A stretch of DNA of 59,919 bases from Rhizopus sp. PT2906 (lineage: Eukaryota; Mucoromycota; Mucoromycetes; Mucorales; Rhizopodaceae): positions 1 through 59,919 of the forward strand of contig JAMYHX010000251.1 in NCBI GenBank assembly GCA_025529335.1. Reading direction: 5' to 3'. The notes below the pieces were generated by a model. The model saw only the letters and a program-made list of their open reading frames with translations. It did no database searches and was not told the origin of the DNA. A program made the position numbers and the translations under genes. Shown in pieces: positions 1 to 11,925 of this stretch. Within the stretch, counting starts at the first letter, position 1; every line of letters starts with the position of its first letter.

Positions 1-1339
1 ACTGAACCTAATTTTCATGTCGTCATTGACCTGTCTACTAACAAAATCACACTCGTTTCTCCTAATTTGGACCCTGATGCTGTCATGTGGATGGGGTTAC
101 CTGATACCTTGGACCAGTTGAAAGAGAAGTACGATATTGATGAGGCTATCTATTTTGATAAGCTCAATGATATCTTGTCATCTGCTCCTGTTGTATATAC
201 TTTACCCATCACAAAGACGGATGCATTGGACAAGTCCAAAGTAAAATTATGTGATCAGAATGAATCCAAGTTACTGTACTCTGCCTTTGTTGAGGCTCGT
301 GCTATCAAGGCTGATTGGGAAATCGAAATCATCAGAAAGGCAAACCAGATATCATCTGATGCTCATATGAAGGTAATTGTTTATTCTTCTGAATATGTTT
401 CATTTTAACAAAAAAAAAAGTTGATGAAAGCCTCTGAACTCGGTTCAAATGAAGCTCAGCTCCATGCTCTCTTTTTGTACGAGTCTGCCCGTCAAGGCGC
501 TTTCTTCCAAGCTTACTATCCTATCGTTGGCGTAGGCAAGAATGCAGCCACTCTTCACTATAACAAGAATAATGCGCCTCTCAAGGATGCTAACGAGTTG
601 ATCTTGGTTGATGCTGGCTGTGAATATAATTGCTATGCCTCAGATATTACCAGAGTCTTTCCTGTTGGAGGAAAGTTTTCCCCTGAAGCTCGTGTCATTT
701 ACTCTATCGTACTTGATATGCAAAAGGTATGTCATGTCATTTTCTATTATGAAATCTTATTCCTCTCTCGTAGGCATGCCTTCAAAGCTGTAAGGCTGGC
801 GTAGCTTGGGAGACAATTCATAGAATTGCCATGGATGTTGCTTGTGATGGTCTTTTGAAGGCAGGTATCCTCGTAGGTGATAAAGAAGAAATCATGAAGC
901 ATCATGTCGTTGCTGCCTTTTTCCCTCATGGAGGTAAGTTCCTTTCTTCATTTGCTCGTGTATAGTGATTGACTTTTTTTTTTATATAAAACCAGTTGGA
1001 CACATGCTTGGTCTAGATGTTCATGATGTTGGTGGTTATCCCGAGGGCACTGAACGCATTAATGAACCTGGTATTCGTTACTTGCGTATGCGTCGTGATC
1101 TTCAGGCTGGATTTGTGGTCACAGTTGAACCTGGTGTTTACTTTTGCGATTTCTTGATTGATCCTGTCTTAAACGACCCAGTAACTGGTAAATATATTAA
1201 TAGAGACATGCTGGCCAAGTACAAGCCTGTGGGTGGTGTTCGTATTGAAGATAATATTGTCATTACACAAGATGGATATATCAATTTGACCACAGTTCCA
1301 AAGGAAATTGAAGAAATTGAAGCCATTTGTGCTAAATAA
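1..1339 (+). CDS. Xaa-Pro dipeptidase (prolidase), M24B family, 5' end missing
   Basis: Four exons are visible: 1-372, 421-726, 774-933 and 996-1339. Joined, they give 393 residues in one frame; the N-terminus lies before the window. Metallopeptidase M24 landmarks appear in order: DAGCEYNCYASDITR carries the two metal-binding aspartates, GHMLGLDVHDVGG the histidine, TVEPGVY and GGVRIEDN the two glutamates. By family knowledge this is a cytosolic dinuclear-metal (usually Mn) enzyme that splits X-Pro dipeptides and recycles proline. The N-terminal part (WMG, then an acidic linker) fits the aminopeptidase-P N domain. All ligands are present, so it should be active. X-Pro aminopeptidase is the alternative, but the compact length fits prolidase. 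Confidence 0.9.
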
Positions 1340-1437
1340 ATCCATGCATTATGCTTGATTGTATTAGTTGATTAATTCTACATAAAAATCATATAAAAAG
1401 ATTGAGTCCTTTTCTCTTTACTCTTTACTTATCAAAC

Positions 1438-1560
1438 ATGTCAGACAAACAAACAAATAATCCAATGACCAAAGAAGCTTCTTCCCGCATTCAAAGTACT
1501 CAAGCAAAGAATCACCAGGACACGGGTAAAAACTCATTTCCTGCCAGAGCTCAATCTGCT

Positions 1561-1599
<39 letters not shown>

Positions 1600-1608
1600 C
1601 AAATATAA
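1438..1608 (+). CDS. SMP/LEA-like small protein, apparently truncated by a poly-T tract
   Basis: The ATG at 1438 opens 41 ordinary residues containing MTKEASSRIQSTQAK and SFPARAQSA, the pattern of the seed-maturation-protein (SMP) domain also found in small fungal stress proteins. Straight after QSA the frame runs into 34 T, giving a poly-Phe tail and a stop at 1608. A normal member should continue for a short polar tail after AQSA, so the reading is a gene with its 3' end lost or displaced by an insertion. A TATA-poor promoter lies just after the prolidase gene, about 100 bases upstream. An intron starting inside the T tract is the alternative, but no good donor is visible. Confidence 0.5.
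1562..1595 (+). repeat. Homopolymer tract of 34 T
   Basis: An uninterrupted run of 34 T follows the SMP-like coding segment. Read on the minus strand it is a poly-A tail about 215 bases after the stop of the secreted-protein ORF at 1809-2090. It could be a retroposed 3' end or a slippage-expanded tract. Confidence 0.95.
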
Positions 1609-1808
1609 GCTTATTCTCATTCTGTCTCTTTAAATGTTGTCATCTATGTACAAGTGAGCTGTTCATCATGTAAAATACTTTATAAGCCATCCCTTTAAGC
1701 AGTCTGGGTTAATAGCTCATTATTGCCACCCTTCTTCCAAAGTGATCATAAAGAAACTCTTGGACGATAATTAGAACAAATTGACACTATTTTTATTTAT
1801 TAAGCATC

Positions 1809-2090
1809 CTAATTATCTAAACTATAGAAATGGCCCTTATTTCTAGCACAGACTTCGTATACTTTGGAAACATCATCACAATCTTTGACTATAATACCCT
1901 TCTCTCTGTCATGTTCTACTTGTTTACAAACACCTCGATCGATTGCCTCGCTTGCTACTCTTCCACCATTATTTCTTAAGCCAAGGCATCCAACTTTTCC
2001 ACTGTCAGTTTCAAATACCATTCCAGAAGCAGCTGATGCCAACATAGTAAAGTAAAGTAACACTAAAAGCTGTAGGATTGTCTTGAGCAT
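1809..2090 (-). CDS. Small secreted cysteine-containing protein
   Basis: The 93-residue product starts at 2090, because the first Met there begins a clear signal peptide (LKTILQLLVLLYFTMLASA), whereas the longer upstream ORF start adds unstructured residues. The mature part has four cysteines (CLGLRN, CKQVEH, CDDVSK, CARNKG), suggesting two disulfides. A TATA-like stretch lies near 2145-2158, about 60 bases upstream. It has no introns. No family is recognised; it is a small secreted protein of effector-like size, but nothing here shows a role. Its 3' flank runs into the T tract described separately. Confidence 0.6.
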   Translation of the reverse strand: MLKTILQLLVLLYFTMLASAASGMVFETDSGKVGCLGLRNNGGRVASEAIDRGVCKQVEHDREKGIIVKDCDDVSKVYEVCARNKGHFYSLDN

Positions 2091-4439
2091 AATATCAATA
2101 TCAGAAAGAAGAGTTGATTTAATTTGAAAAGATGGGATAGGGAGTATATTTATAAGTAGATGACCCTCAGTATAGTCCACATCCTTTTTACATCTTTGTA
2201 AATCCTTTACCAGCTATGGTTAGCCCCTATATCTATATTGATTTGTGTTTACAATTAAAAGGATCAACCACCTGCAAGTAAAAAAAAAAAAAAGGGAAAA
2301 AAAATTCCATAATGTATAATAGTAAGAGTTACTATTAAATCATTGATCGTCTGTTGATGGAGTATTATTGCAAAAATGAAAGCGGTTCAGTTTGACTGAC
2401 CATTGTTGTGCAAATCCTATGCTGGTTATGCATACTAATCTCTCATAGAATGATACGAATCAGGAGAATAGGATAATACCACAAAGAAGAGCAAGGGCAA
2501 ATGTATTTCATGGGATAGTCATAAAGAAGAAAAAAGGAGGAATAAATAAAAGGGTGTTTAATAAATATGATATGAAGCTTTATTTCACACAAATGATAAT
2601 AATTGTTTCTTTAGGCAACCTTTTTACTTGTTCCGTTTAGATTTTTATAAAAAGTTGCATTCCAGTTATAATTATAGTTTGAGTATTGCTTCTCCTTCCC
2701 CCTTTTTTTTTTTTTTGCCAAGATAACCTTGGAATACCCTATTCTGTGCTCGCTGATCTTTATCATCCAGTTTATAAGGGGGTTCCCGTGTAAACCGAGG
2801 TTTCTTCGCTTATATCATATTGGATTATTACAGCATATAGCTACTTATCACTGTCAATGCCCCTAGTATTATTAAGTAATATGGAATATTGCTCTATCCA
2901 TTTGCTTAATGTAGAAGGATCTATTTCCTTTTTTAATGCATGCATGCTGCAGATATTTCTCGTACACTACTTGCACAATTTATGATTTCAGAAAGAGTAT
3001 TTACAGACTGATGAGTTTAATGCTGGATTCATTCTATAGGCGGTATCCGCTGATGATTAGAAAAGTATGATTACTTTGTACTTTGCACGAACAAAAGCGT
3101 AATTGCACCTATGCTAAACCTTATGCATTCAGTCCCTTTTACCTCCTTCTCCGAGAGAGAGTATCAGAAGATTCACAAGAATATTTCAATGATTTAAACT
3201 TTCGAAAGGGATCATTGAGTGCTCTTCTCCTTTAACAGGTCCCACGTTGGATACACTAACCAGTATCCTTTCTCAACAGAGAGTTCAAGCTATGCGGGAT
3301 TATGTGAAAGTGCAGATAAAGTGTTTCAAAGAAATGCAATTGTTGGAACTATAAATCTTGGATTATATTTTCATCACTCATATCGTTGCTGATAGGCTCT
3401 GTTACTGTTGTTGTAGAAGTTCCTGAATAGTTATATAAAAGAGATATAAACGCTAAATATTTACAAAAATATTGGTAGTAACAAAGGACGATTCAAATAA
3501 GTGGTAATAACCAAGCGATAAAAAAGATCACGGCACTTTTACCTTTCCTTTTTATATTCCAAGAATATGCAATTCTAAAGAGTCAATCTGGTCATTTTAA
3601 TGGCTGATGGAGCTGCTTTTATTGAACGATGGAGTGTTGCCTTGTACAGTGACTTCTTTCGTCGATTGAAACGGTTGGCTGTGGTGGTATCCCATTAAGT
3701 TTCAACATGTTTTATTCAGCCTTAGCAGATTTTTATAGTCACGGTTTTGCAGTCTTCAGCAACGTGAGGCGTGAGTTTGCTTTCTTTTTTCAACGAATTT
3801 CTCTGAATATTTTTCAGCACTTTTTGGTAGGGTTCAAAAAAGGAGAATAAGGTGGCATAAACAAATGTTTGTATCTATGTTTATGGTATCCACTACAAAA
3901 CAAGAACGATGTATTTATGAAAATCCACTACAATGTACATATCCATTTTATCATGTTCGCCAAGATATCCATGTGAAATTCCATAGACCGGATAATATGG
4001 TAAGCTGCTGTCCCTTTCATGAGTGCCTTGGCTTAATCGATTCTTAAGTCGCAGTCCTTCTTTTCTTTGGGCTGAGTACCTAATGAAACTCTTTTTCAAT
4101 CTTCACAGCATCTAGTTTTTTCAAAGGTTATATTTTTGAGAAATACAACTCACAATGTTGTTGTTTATGCCTTTTTGAATATGAAACGGGTTAGACCAGG
4201 AACGGGCTCACATCATTTAAAAGTGAAAATCAGATTAATCATGCTTAGCAAAGAAGTTTTCTGATGGATCTGGTTAGATTATGTTGTAATTTATACATAA
4301 TGTGGACTTCATTATTTTATTTCAGCAAATGAATATAATGGGTGAGTGAGATATACAGAGAACTAAAGCTCAAAATGAAGAGAGCACTCGCGATGACGAT
4401 TTTTACTACCATCAATTAGTTCATACAATGTTTCAAGGG
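2091..4439. other. Gene-poor AT-rich spacer
   Basis: I see only short ORFs in both directions (for example around 3865-4099) with no recognisable motif, several A/T homopolymers (2281, 2700) and no RNA gene. The promoter of the secreted-protein gene is at the left edge. Confidence 0.5.
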
Positions 4440-5000
4440 TTGGGTGGTGTCTACCTTTTACAACTTCTGGTACTGAATTAATAATTTGGTTGTTTGAGCT
4501 TGATAAATGTCAAATAATTTATAGATATTTCCATCTTGTGAAGTTTCCGAACGTGATGAATCTTTGTAGGGATTAGGTATTACAGTAGCTTGTGATTCAG
4601 TTTCGGCTTCTTCATTTTCAACAAAGAATCAATATAATCTTCATTTCCATTAAAAGCAGAAGAAGTGGATGCTTGCTTTTCGCTTGCTCCTTGAGAAGTT
4701 TCTGTCTGCAGTGGTAGTATATTTTCATTTTCATTGACAGCAATACCAGAAACAGCGCGTGTATAGTCTTTATCTTTGCGTAGTTGACCAACTTATTCAT
4801 TTATGATATCATCGACATAATTCACTGCTCCCGCGTGAACATCCAACTGGATCTTCTTTCTTCTTATACTTGTCCAAAACCTCGTACTACCTTCTGAATT
4901 CTTCCAGGTATTATATTCTAGTAAGAGCCGTCTCTGGTACTTGGTAATAATGGCTCTGTATCTTGAAGAAGTATAATGACGGTCGGTTAAACTATATTTT
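4440..5000 (-). pseudogene. Unrecognised degenerate ORF downstream of the Tc1 remnant
   Basis: On the minus strand, 5059-4793 encodes a basic stretch (RHYTSSRYRAIITKYQRR, then WTSIRRKKIQLDVHAG) that ends at one stop. The protein-like composition resumes in another register from about 4790 to 4590 with an acidic, Ser-rich segment (SGIAVNENENILPL). It looks like the tail of a coding sequence with one or more disruptions. It may be a host gene into which the mariner-type element landed, or part of a larger element. No family is recognised. Confidence 0.3.
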
Positions 5001-5006
5001 TCATGT

Positions 5007-5885
5007 TTAATATTTTGTTGGCCCGCCTTTGGCGTCGATAACCGCTTGGCATCGGTCACTCATACTTGCAACTAAGCGATGAGCAAGGCCCACGCTTATA
5101 TTTCTCCATTGGCCACTCAAGGTCATCTTCAAATCATTCACATTGTTAATGGCGGCTCTTTTCTCCTCGATAAGTTTTTCAAGAGCCCAGTGCTCAAAAC
5201 TTCTTATTTGATGGGTTTCCTTCCACCATCGTGCATAGCCACCAGTATGGCAGCTAGCTCCATCCTCTTGGAATATGAAGTCTCTGTCCTCTTGCTGGCA
5301 TAGTTGCGCGAACCAGGGATGAAAGCTTTGGGCTAAAATATTTATATATTTGTCTTGATCAACTGTGTCGTCAACCAAGACCAACGGGCCAAAATCATTA
5401 GCATGAAAGCAGCTCCATATCATCACTCCACCGCCTCCATACTTCTTCGTTGGTACAATATGCTTAGTGGCATATCGTTCACTAACTTTTCTGATTCTGG
5501 CACTACCATCGTTACCGGTAACAGTGAACCGAGATTCGTCGCTCCAAATGATACTAGACCACTGTTCAATCGTCCAATTGGCATATTCATGGGCCCAGCG
5601 AAGCCTTTTCTTCATGGGCTCTTCTGTCAATGCTGGTTTATGAGCAGCAAAGTAAGAAACATCCATTTTATGGGTTCTGCATTTTGGCTTGGTTGGCAGA
5701 GGCGATCTAGTTTTCTTTATTCTATTCACAGTGCTTTGTACTGTCGACTTTGGCATTTCGACAATGTTTGCAATGTTGTCATACGATTGTCCTGCTTTTC
5801 TAAGGTAATAAATACCCCATCATTTTCTTTCTTCGTGAGGTTGATAAGGGCCACGTTCTTTAATTGATATGTTTTCAGCAGACAT
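5007..5885 (-). mobile_element. Tc1/mariner-type transposase, inactivated
   Basis: Reading down from an ATG at 5885, the product has an N-terminal helix-turn-helix (YYLRKAGQSYDNIANIVEMP, then KSTVQSTVNRIKKT), the first catalytic Asp in WSDESRF, the block YGGGGVMIWSCF and the second Asp in FQEDGASCHT. Two lesions kill it: an in-frame TGA at 5820-5822 after HEERK, and a gap after HQIRSFEHW that removes the usual SPDLNPIE block with the third acidic residue. The C-terminus (LVASMSDRCQAVIDAKGG) is typical of the family. The element is therefore non-autonomous. I could not find matching terminal inverted repeats, so the 3' end may be truncated. Confidence 0.9.
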
Positions 5886-6679
5886 GGATACTTGATAAAA
5901 GAAAACAACACAATTTTGACTTTAGTTTTTATGAAGTACGAAACCGAATTATGTGTGGCTATGTCAATTAAACTGCTTTTTTTACGGTGAACACTACAGT
6001 CATATTCTTCAAAGATGACGTACTGGTTCGTCAACCTGTCGGCTGCACCAAGATTTATCATTATGAACAGTTTATTAAATCGATTTTCGGTTAAATTAAT
6101 TGTACTCTTTACACTTTATTCGCACACTCATAAAAAACGATAATTTCAGACAACAAATAATAAAAGAGAGCCCATCAGAAGCAAAAGAATGAATAAAATG
6201 ATTTGTAAATCAGTTATTTACATTGATATTGAGCCTCTAACAACTTTTTCATTTTGTGTAAAGTGTTGACCACATTTATCTTTTCTCAAAATATTAAGCT
6301 TATTTTATTCATTAAATGTTGTCTTTTAAACAATAAAGAAGACATAGAAAATCAACAAGTGTTAACTGTTATTAATCCTTCAGTGCGAATAATTTCTAAA
6401 AAAGCTTGTATAATATTAAAATAAAAGAATAAGCATGTCATTATTTAAATAGCACCATCTAACGTGTACATGTTCTATCAAGCTTTAGAGAGAAATAGAT
6501 CGCTTAAGGTGGCTTGATACTCTGGACAGTCTTTGTCCGAGGCACATCATCTTATTATGATAGATTTGAACATGTTACAAAATGAAGAAAGGTCTAAACA
6601 ATAATTCTAATTTATAGTTGTAGCAAATAATTATAATCTATAGGAAATAACGGAAATTCTACACGACTTGTTATACGAT
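5886..6679. other. Spacer, including the left flank of the Tc1 remnant
   Basis: The first 200 bases are probably the 5' untranslated end of the mariner-type element. The rest is AT-rich and holds the 3' flank of the membrane-protein gene. No ORF or RNA is supported. Confidence 0.5.
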
Positions 6680-8828
6680 CTACTTATTTGTTGGAGGGTT
6701 TAAAAGTCTCCTCACTGTATGCGGAATTGCGTCTTCATAATGCTTTATGGTTCTTGCTGCTAAAGGTGATCCAGGTTCGGCTGGTGAATGAGATATCGTT
6801 CTAGTATCCTTTGTTGTATTTGAATTAATTGTGGATGGAATAAGATCAGCTGGGATGTCTGCAAAAGCAGGAGAAATAGTTTGCATATCCATCACTTTAT
6901 CGATTACTTGTAAAGATATTTCATTTTCTTGCATTCCAAGTGATCCAGACGAATCTATTCTATTTGGCACCTGAAGTGATGAGCTAATCCTTTGGGTTGA
7001 CTGTATCAATCCTGTGTTTACAGTATCAGTTTGGGAACTAGAGTCATACGATGTGCTTGCGACTTGCTTATCCTGTTGAGCATCATTTACGCTTTTGGAG
7101 CTTGTAGAAGCAGGATCAGTATTGGGCTTTTCAAGTGATATGTCTGTACGTCGAATCATGGCCGTAGTGAACTTTTTTGGCTTCGTTTGCCAAAATGAAA
7201 ATGAAAGCGACTTCTTCTTTTTAACAGGTGGTAACGGGACTTTCTCATTGACTGGTTCTTTACCTCTATTCTTGATTCTTTGGACCTCTCGCTCTAGGAC
7301 ATGGTGGTACTGTGCAGGATAGTGGTGCTTGTTGGGCCCATCGAAAACATAAGGAACTAGTTTGTTGATTTCTTCAATCTTTACTTTTTCACGTTCCATA
7401 CGCTCCAAGCCGTATATTCTAAAGTGAACTGGGACGCATTTTTCTCTAAAGTTCTTGGGAAGTCCAATCGGTATCTTGCACTGTTTGATTAGTTCAATTA
7501 CCGAAGGCGATAGTTCCGCTTGCTCTAAACTTTCTGTCTCTCGTATAAATCGGCGAATCAGTGGCTCTTCATCTGCTCCTTCCTTGGCGACTTCTTGGGA
7601 TTTCTCTGTTGATGTCTCCTCTTTGTTCTTTTCGTTCTCTAGTTCACGGCCTTCCTCCTCAGTGCTAATGTTGCCCTCACCCAGAGGAACAGGCTGTTGT
7701 AGGTGGTTAAAAATATTAGACATGGTAAGCCATGGAAGGTTTGAAGTAGCTGCTGAGTCAATCTTTATTGGTTCTTGGGACCGACTAATCAGCAAAGGAT
7801 CAAGGGCTGGCTTTGATGAATCAGCAAAAGGTTGAGCAGGACTGCGAACATGAGACAACGCCAAGTTAGGCATTGATTGAGAGCGAAGGTATGGTACACC
7901 GTTTTTAGTAATGGATATCAATTGGTTCGGCGTGGATCCCACAAGGTCCAAAGCTCTGGAAATACGACTTGTAAATTGATCGCCTTGGATAGATGTTACA
8001 TTTTGTTCTTGGGAAGAATGCTTTTCCTGATTGCAACTATCTTCTTGGTCGCAGGCCACTTGTTGATTGGAAGCTTCTTCCTGTTTCATACCACTATTTT
8101 TCTTGATATCCCCCTTGCTTGTGGTTGCTTTATTCTTCTTCTTGCTCTGAAGCTCTTGAGGGGACTTGTTATGCAATCCTTTTTGATAAACTGCTTTCAT
8201 GAGCTGTTTCAATTCCATGTTGAGCAAAGAGGTCTTTGCATCGTCCATAGGTATAACGCAGACTGCATCAACGTGTCTGTCATTTTTGGCTGTTTTCATT
8301 TGGCCATTCACGCCTTTTTCTTGCTCGGCCGCCTTAAGATTGGATGAGCTTATCGGATGACGATCATTGTCAGTAGAGAAAGCTCCAACGTCTGCTTCTC
8401 CCAAAACAGGAGGCTTTTGACGAATATACCTAACCACAAAGATGGCTGCAGCGACCAAAGCAGCACCAAGAATACCACCAATGCTTCCTATAATGATCTT
8501 CCAATTTCTCGAATCTGAAGAAGCGTTTTCCGAGATACCAGATGTGGCGTGGACGACAGCTGCTTCATGGAAACTTGTTTGGAGTGGAGACGCCGTACCA
8601 GATGAGCTTATAGGAGATGGCAGGCTGGTACTAGATGGCGGACTTTCGAGAATAGACAAAGATTCCTGGGGCATGCATCCATTGTCATCACAATAGACAA
8701 CTATATATTTTTTATTAGTACAAGTCCCGTATGACGACATCATGTATCAAATACTTACTTTTATAACCATTGATGAGTAAACAGAAAAGTAAAGTAATCA
8801 CTATTGTTAACTTGGGTCCATAAGTCAT
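6680..8828 (-). CDS. Single-pass type I membrane protein with long cytoplasmic tail
   Basis: Two exons, 8759-8828 and 6680-8700, give 696 residues. Exon 1 encodes a signal peptide (KLTIVITLLFCLLINGY). The splice (GTAAGT to TATATAG) links it to a short Ser/Pro/Thr-rich outer part. A transmembrane segment (IIIGSIGGILGAALVAAAIF) follows around residue 95, ending in the basic stop VRYIRQK. The roughly 570-residue inner tail is polar and low-complexity, with a conserved-looking central part (PIGLPKNFREKCVPVHFRIY) and a basic KKKKS cluster. This resembles fungal surface-sensor architecture, but no named domain is seen, so the function is unknown. Without exon 1 the ORF lacks its signal sequence, which is why this start was chosen. 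Confidence 0.75.
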
Positions 8829-11018
8829 CATTAAATAAGTTAAAGTTGAAGAGAAGAGAAAAGGGCTGTTCAAAAAATGTATACGATTTAAAGAAAGCTT
8901 GCTTGCATTCTTGTTTGATTAGACAGCTTTAAAAAATTCCCCAAATTCAAAGCTGTTTGTATGTGAATTACATAGTCATTCGCTATTAATTATTGCTGTA
9001 AATTATGAATGTCTATTTGTTGATATCTAATTAAAAGTGAAAGGGGACAGTGTTGCATTAATTCATACACTAAGGTAATCGGTTCATTGGATAATTTCCT
9101 CTGCATTACGCTCAGTGTGTTTATAGCACACACAGTGCATAATTGAGTGTCTATTACTGACAGCTTTAAGGTAATTGCAAATAGATACTGATGGTATGAG
9201 GTATGCTCTCTGACAGTTCTTAAAAGTGGAATAAGGCATTTCTTTGGAAGCTTCCCCCAGAATGTTCTGTGTTGTTGATATCTTTGCTGTGACTCAGTTA
9301 ACCTTTCCTCTAGGAACTTTGCTACATCACTAACTTTCTTATAAATACATTGGGCAAGGATTTATAATAGCCATTACGCGAAGTGTGGTCATGATATCTG
9401 TATATGCTAGAAAGTCGTCCCTGTTTACATATAAGAAGAACTTTGAAGAACTTTGCACTTTTTCTTGGCCAAGAAAGAAAGAGAGAGAGCCTGGATCTCG
9501 TGACGGAGCTTGATGTTATCAAGCTTTCGATAACCTTGAAAGAAGTATCACAACTACTTGGATACGTGGATAATCTTTGTGATATTTTGCATGTCTTTCA
9601 CACTCAGGACGCTTTTAATTTTCTTTTTTTTTTTATGACTTTCTTTTTCTTCTGCCTTTTTAGTTCATTGATTCCATCAAAATGCACAGAACTGACCATT
9701 GTCCAAGATTGACTGTTTTTAATACCTATTCATTTCAACCAGTTTGTGTCTATTTTTTTTTACGGTAGCTTTCCTTTATTAAAGTGACCATCGGTCTAAT
9801 TTCAAGCACAAGCAACAACAACTGTGTCGGCCACTAATATTGCGGTCTCTCTTCACATTGAAGGTTACTTGAATCTCATTTAAAGATCTAAAACAAGTCC
9901 ATGGACTCATTTTAGTTACAGCTTGTTTTTGCTCAGATTATTGTGGACGCGATTGAAGCATTCGCCTGTAGTAAACTAATGATAGTGCTTGCAGTTTTTA
10001 AAGGAAATTATGTATTTCTCTTACATAAGCATTTCAAATGTACTGAAGTCTTTATGGGCTTTGATTTGAACTATGTAAGCGCAGTGAATCCAACTTTCTC
10101 GATGAAGCATCTGCATATTAAAAAAATAGCTTACAAAATCTTGAATTTCAAACGCCAAACACTGTACTCATTTCATTATCCTGCTTCGAGTGGTATGATC
10201 TTTTAAATTCTCAGATATCCTAAAACACTTAGTTACCTGAAGTTCCTAACAGAGCAAGGTACTGATAAACAGTAAGGTTTCGGTATTGTATTTTTGTCAA
10301 TGTGTCAAACCGAATCTTCCAAAGATTTACGCTGGTAATAGTATAAATCTAGACATTTTTCACTGCTCATACAATTCCATAAGGTTACAACTGGAAATTA
10401 TCTCGAGTCAACCGTAAATAAAAGCATATATTAGCAGACAGTGGTATCTTATATGCTTCAATGTCAAAACCATGGTCTCGAAATAAAGCAAGATGCAACG
10501 GCGTATTCTACATTGCTTATTAAAGATACTTTAAGCACACAAAACGTGATTATAAATGGTAAATTCCAGCATTGCCAGTACAGTGCTTCCTTCGCCATAC
10601 GCGAGGCTGTGTTGCCCTCTTATCATAAGACTACTAATGTCATGTTTGTCATTACCTTATTCTCCGTAACCTTACTATTAATAGAGTAAACAGTAGTTTT
10701 AATACCAGAATGTATGTGATCAGCTTCGGAAACTGCCAGGAAAAGGAAAGGAGCTCTGTATAGGCCACAGCTTTTGCAATATGCCTGTATGTCTTCTATC
10801 CTATAAATATGGCGTAAATGTTTAGGTTTAAGTTTGCATTAAAATGTAACGTAGGACACACGCTTAACTATAGCTTCTTCACAAATAAAGTATCCATGTG
10901 TCAAACATATTTTTTATCTAATCAACCTCCAATTATCTTTTACATTTCCATCATTTACATATTGGAAGCATATCATGACTTAAAGGGTTCATTCTTATTA
11001 CAAGTCAAGTTTTAACAT
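8829..11018. other. 2.2 kb AT-rich region without supported genes
   Basis: Short ORFs at 9404-9712, 9943-10206, 10441-10689 and 10818-11015 have random-looking composition, no splice-linked partners and no motif. The left end holds the promoter of the membrane-protein gene. No RNA gene is seen. Confidence 0.5.
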
Positions 11019-11409
11019 TCATACCGTACAAACATTCAAGGGCGGGTGAAGGGAAACATGGCCTTTGTTTGGTTTAAAGGGAGGTTCTTCAGAGGGCTTT
11101 TTCTCTCGACTAGTTCCAAGGATTTGTCTTACTTGCCATAGTTGTAAAAATTTAGGTACAAGCTTGGACATTTTCTCAGGAGAATTGACTCTGCAGCCAT
11201 CAACATAAACATCGCACAATTCTGTTCATGCTTGTTATACTTGTAAATAGTGGACCAAGTACTAGAACTAACAAAATTAAGAGTATTACTATTTTCATGA
11301 CAGCACCGAGGGTTCTTTGAAATGTCAAAGTATCAAGCTCATCAGCCTTACCAAAAAAATCATATAAATAGACCATCTTTTGGCCCGTACTTTTTTCTTC
11401 TTCACTCAT
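11019..11409 (-). pseudogene. Membrane-protein ORF broken by a frameshift
   Basis: From an ATG at 11409 the frame reads 69 residues with a strong hydrophobic segment (AVMKIVILLILLVLVLGPLF) and stops near 11200. The protein-like reading then continues in another frame (CDVYVDGCRVNSPEKMSKLV, then QLWQVRQILG) to 11019. No intron with usable borders joins the two, so a one-base shift around 11220 is the simplest view. The start is only 72 bases from the divergent beta-trefoil gene. No family is recognised; it may also be a sequencing error in a real small gene. Confidence 0.35.
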
Positions 11410-11481
11410 CAAAGTAAAAGTAATATATCTTTTAACCACTCTAACAAAAGCATTTATTGACTGGTATCGATTAGGTACATC

Positions 11482-11925
11482 ATGGAACACAACAGACTCT
11501 TCTACATTAGACAAATCGGTGACGATGGCAAGAAATATGTTGGCGTTACTAGTAACAGTAGCCAGATCAACTCTCATCTTACCGTGGAACCAAAGAAGGC
11601 CAATGACTACGATGGCAAGCAAGTCTGGTATTTTGATGATAATAACCAGCTCGTGAATGTCTTCACTGGTCACCTCATTGGTTATGATAACTCTGACCCT
11701 GGCTTACCCGGTGTCACTGTCTTGATGCAAAAGCCAAATGAACGCAGCCCTGAGTTCCAATGGGCATACGATACGAACACCAAGAGAATTTATAACAAGG
11801 TCAAGGGACAGGATGCAGAATGGTGGCCACACTATCAGAATGATCGTGCTTACATTGTAGTCAAGAAAGGAGCTCACCAGGATCCTAACTGGGATAAGTT
11901 TGAAATCATCTACAAGAACAAATAA
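11482..11925 (+). CDS. Beta-trefoil-like cytosolic protein
   Basis: A single exon encodes 147 residues with three loosely repeated units: an initial GDDGKKYVGVTS, then KQVWYFDDNNQLVNVFTGHL, then FQWAYDTNTKRIYNK. Repeats of short beta strands with a W/F..D..N..L pattern are typical of ricin-B-type beta-trefoil folds. There is no signal peptide or membrane segment. By fold, carbohydrate or other ligand binding is possible; the sequence does not show which. An opposing ORF covering 11410-11673 is a shadow. The start is the first ATG and is followed by a clean frame to TAA. Confidence 0.65.
   Translation: MEHNRLFYIRQIGDDGKKYVGVTSNSSQINSHLTVEPKKANDYDGKQVWYFDDNNQLVNVFTGHLIGYDNSDPGLPGVTVLMQKPNERSPEFQWAYDTNTKRIYNKVKGQDAEWWPHYQNDRAYIVVKKGAHQDPNWDKFEIIYKNK

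Noticed and set aside
5079..5867. Forward ORFs over the Tc1 region
   Set aside because: Antisense to a recognisable transposase; no domain content.
4990..6100. Terminal inverted repeats for the mariner-type element
   Set aside because: A TAGTGTTCACCGTAAAAAAA-like sequence lies upstream (RC near 5990), but I could not find its inverse after the transposase stop.
7095..8696. Forward ORFs at 7095, 7455, 7877 and 8442
   Set aside because: All are antisense to the membrane-protein gene whose two-exon model has a signal peptide and TM segment.
9404..11015. Several forward ORFs of 65-102 codons
   Set aside because: Random-looking AT-driven composition, no splice partners, no motif.
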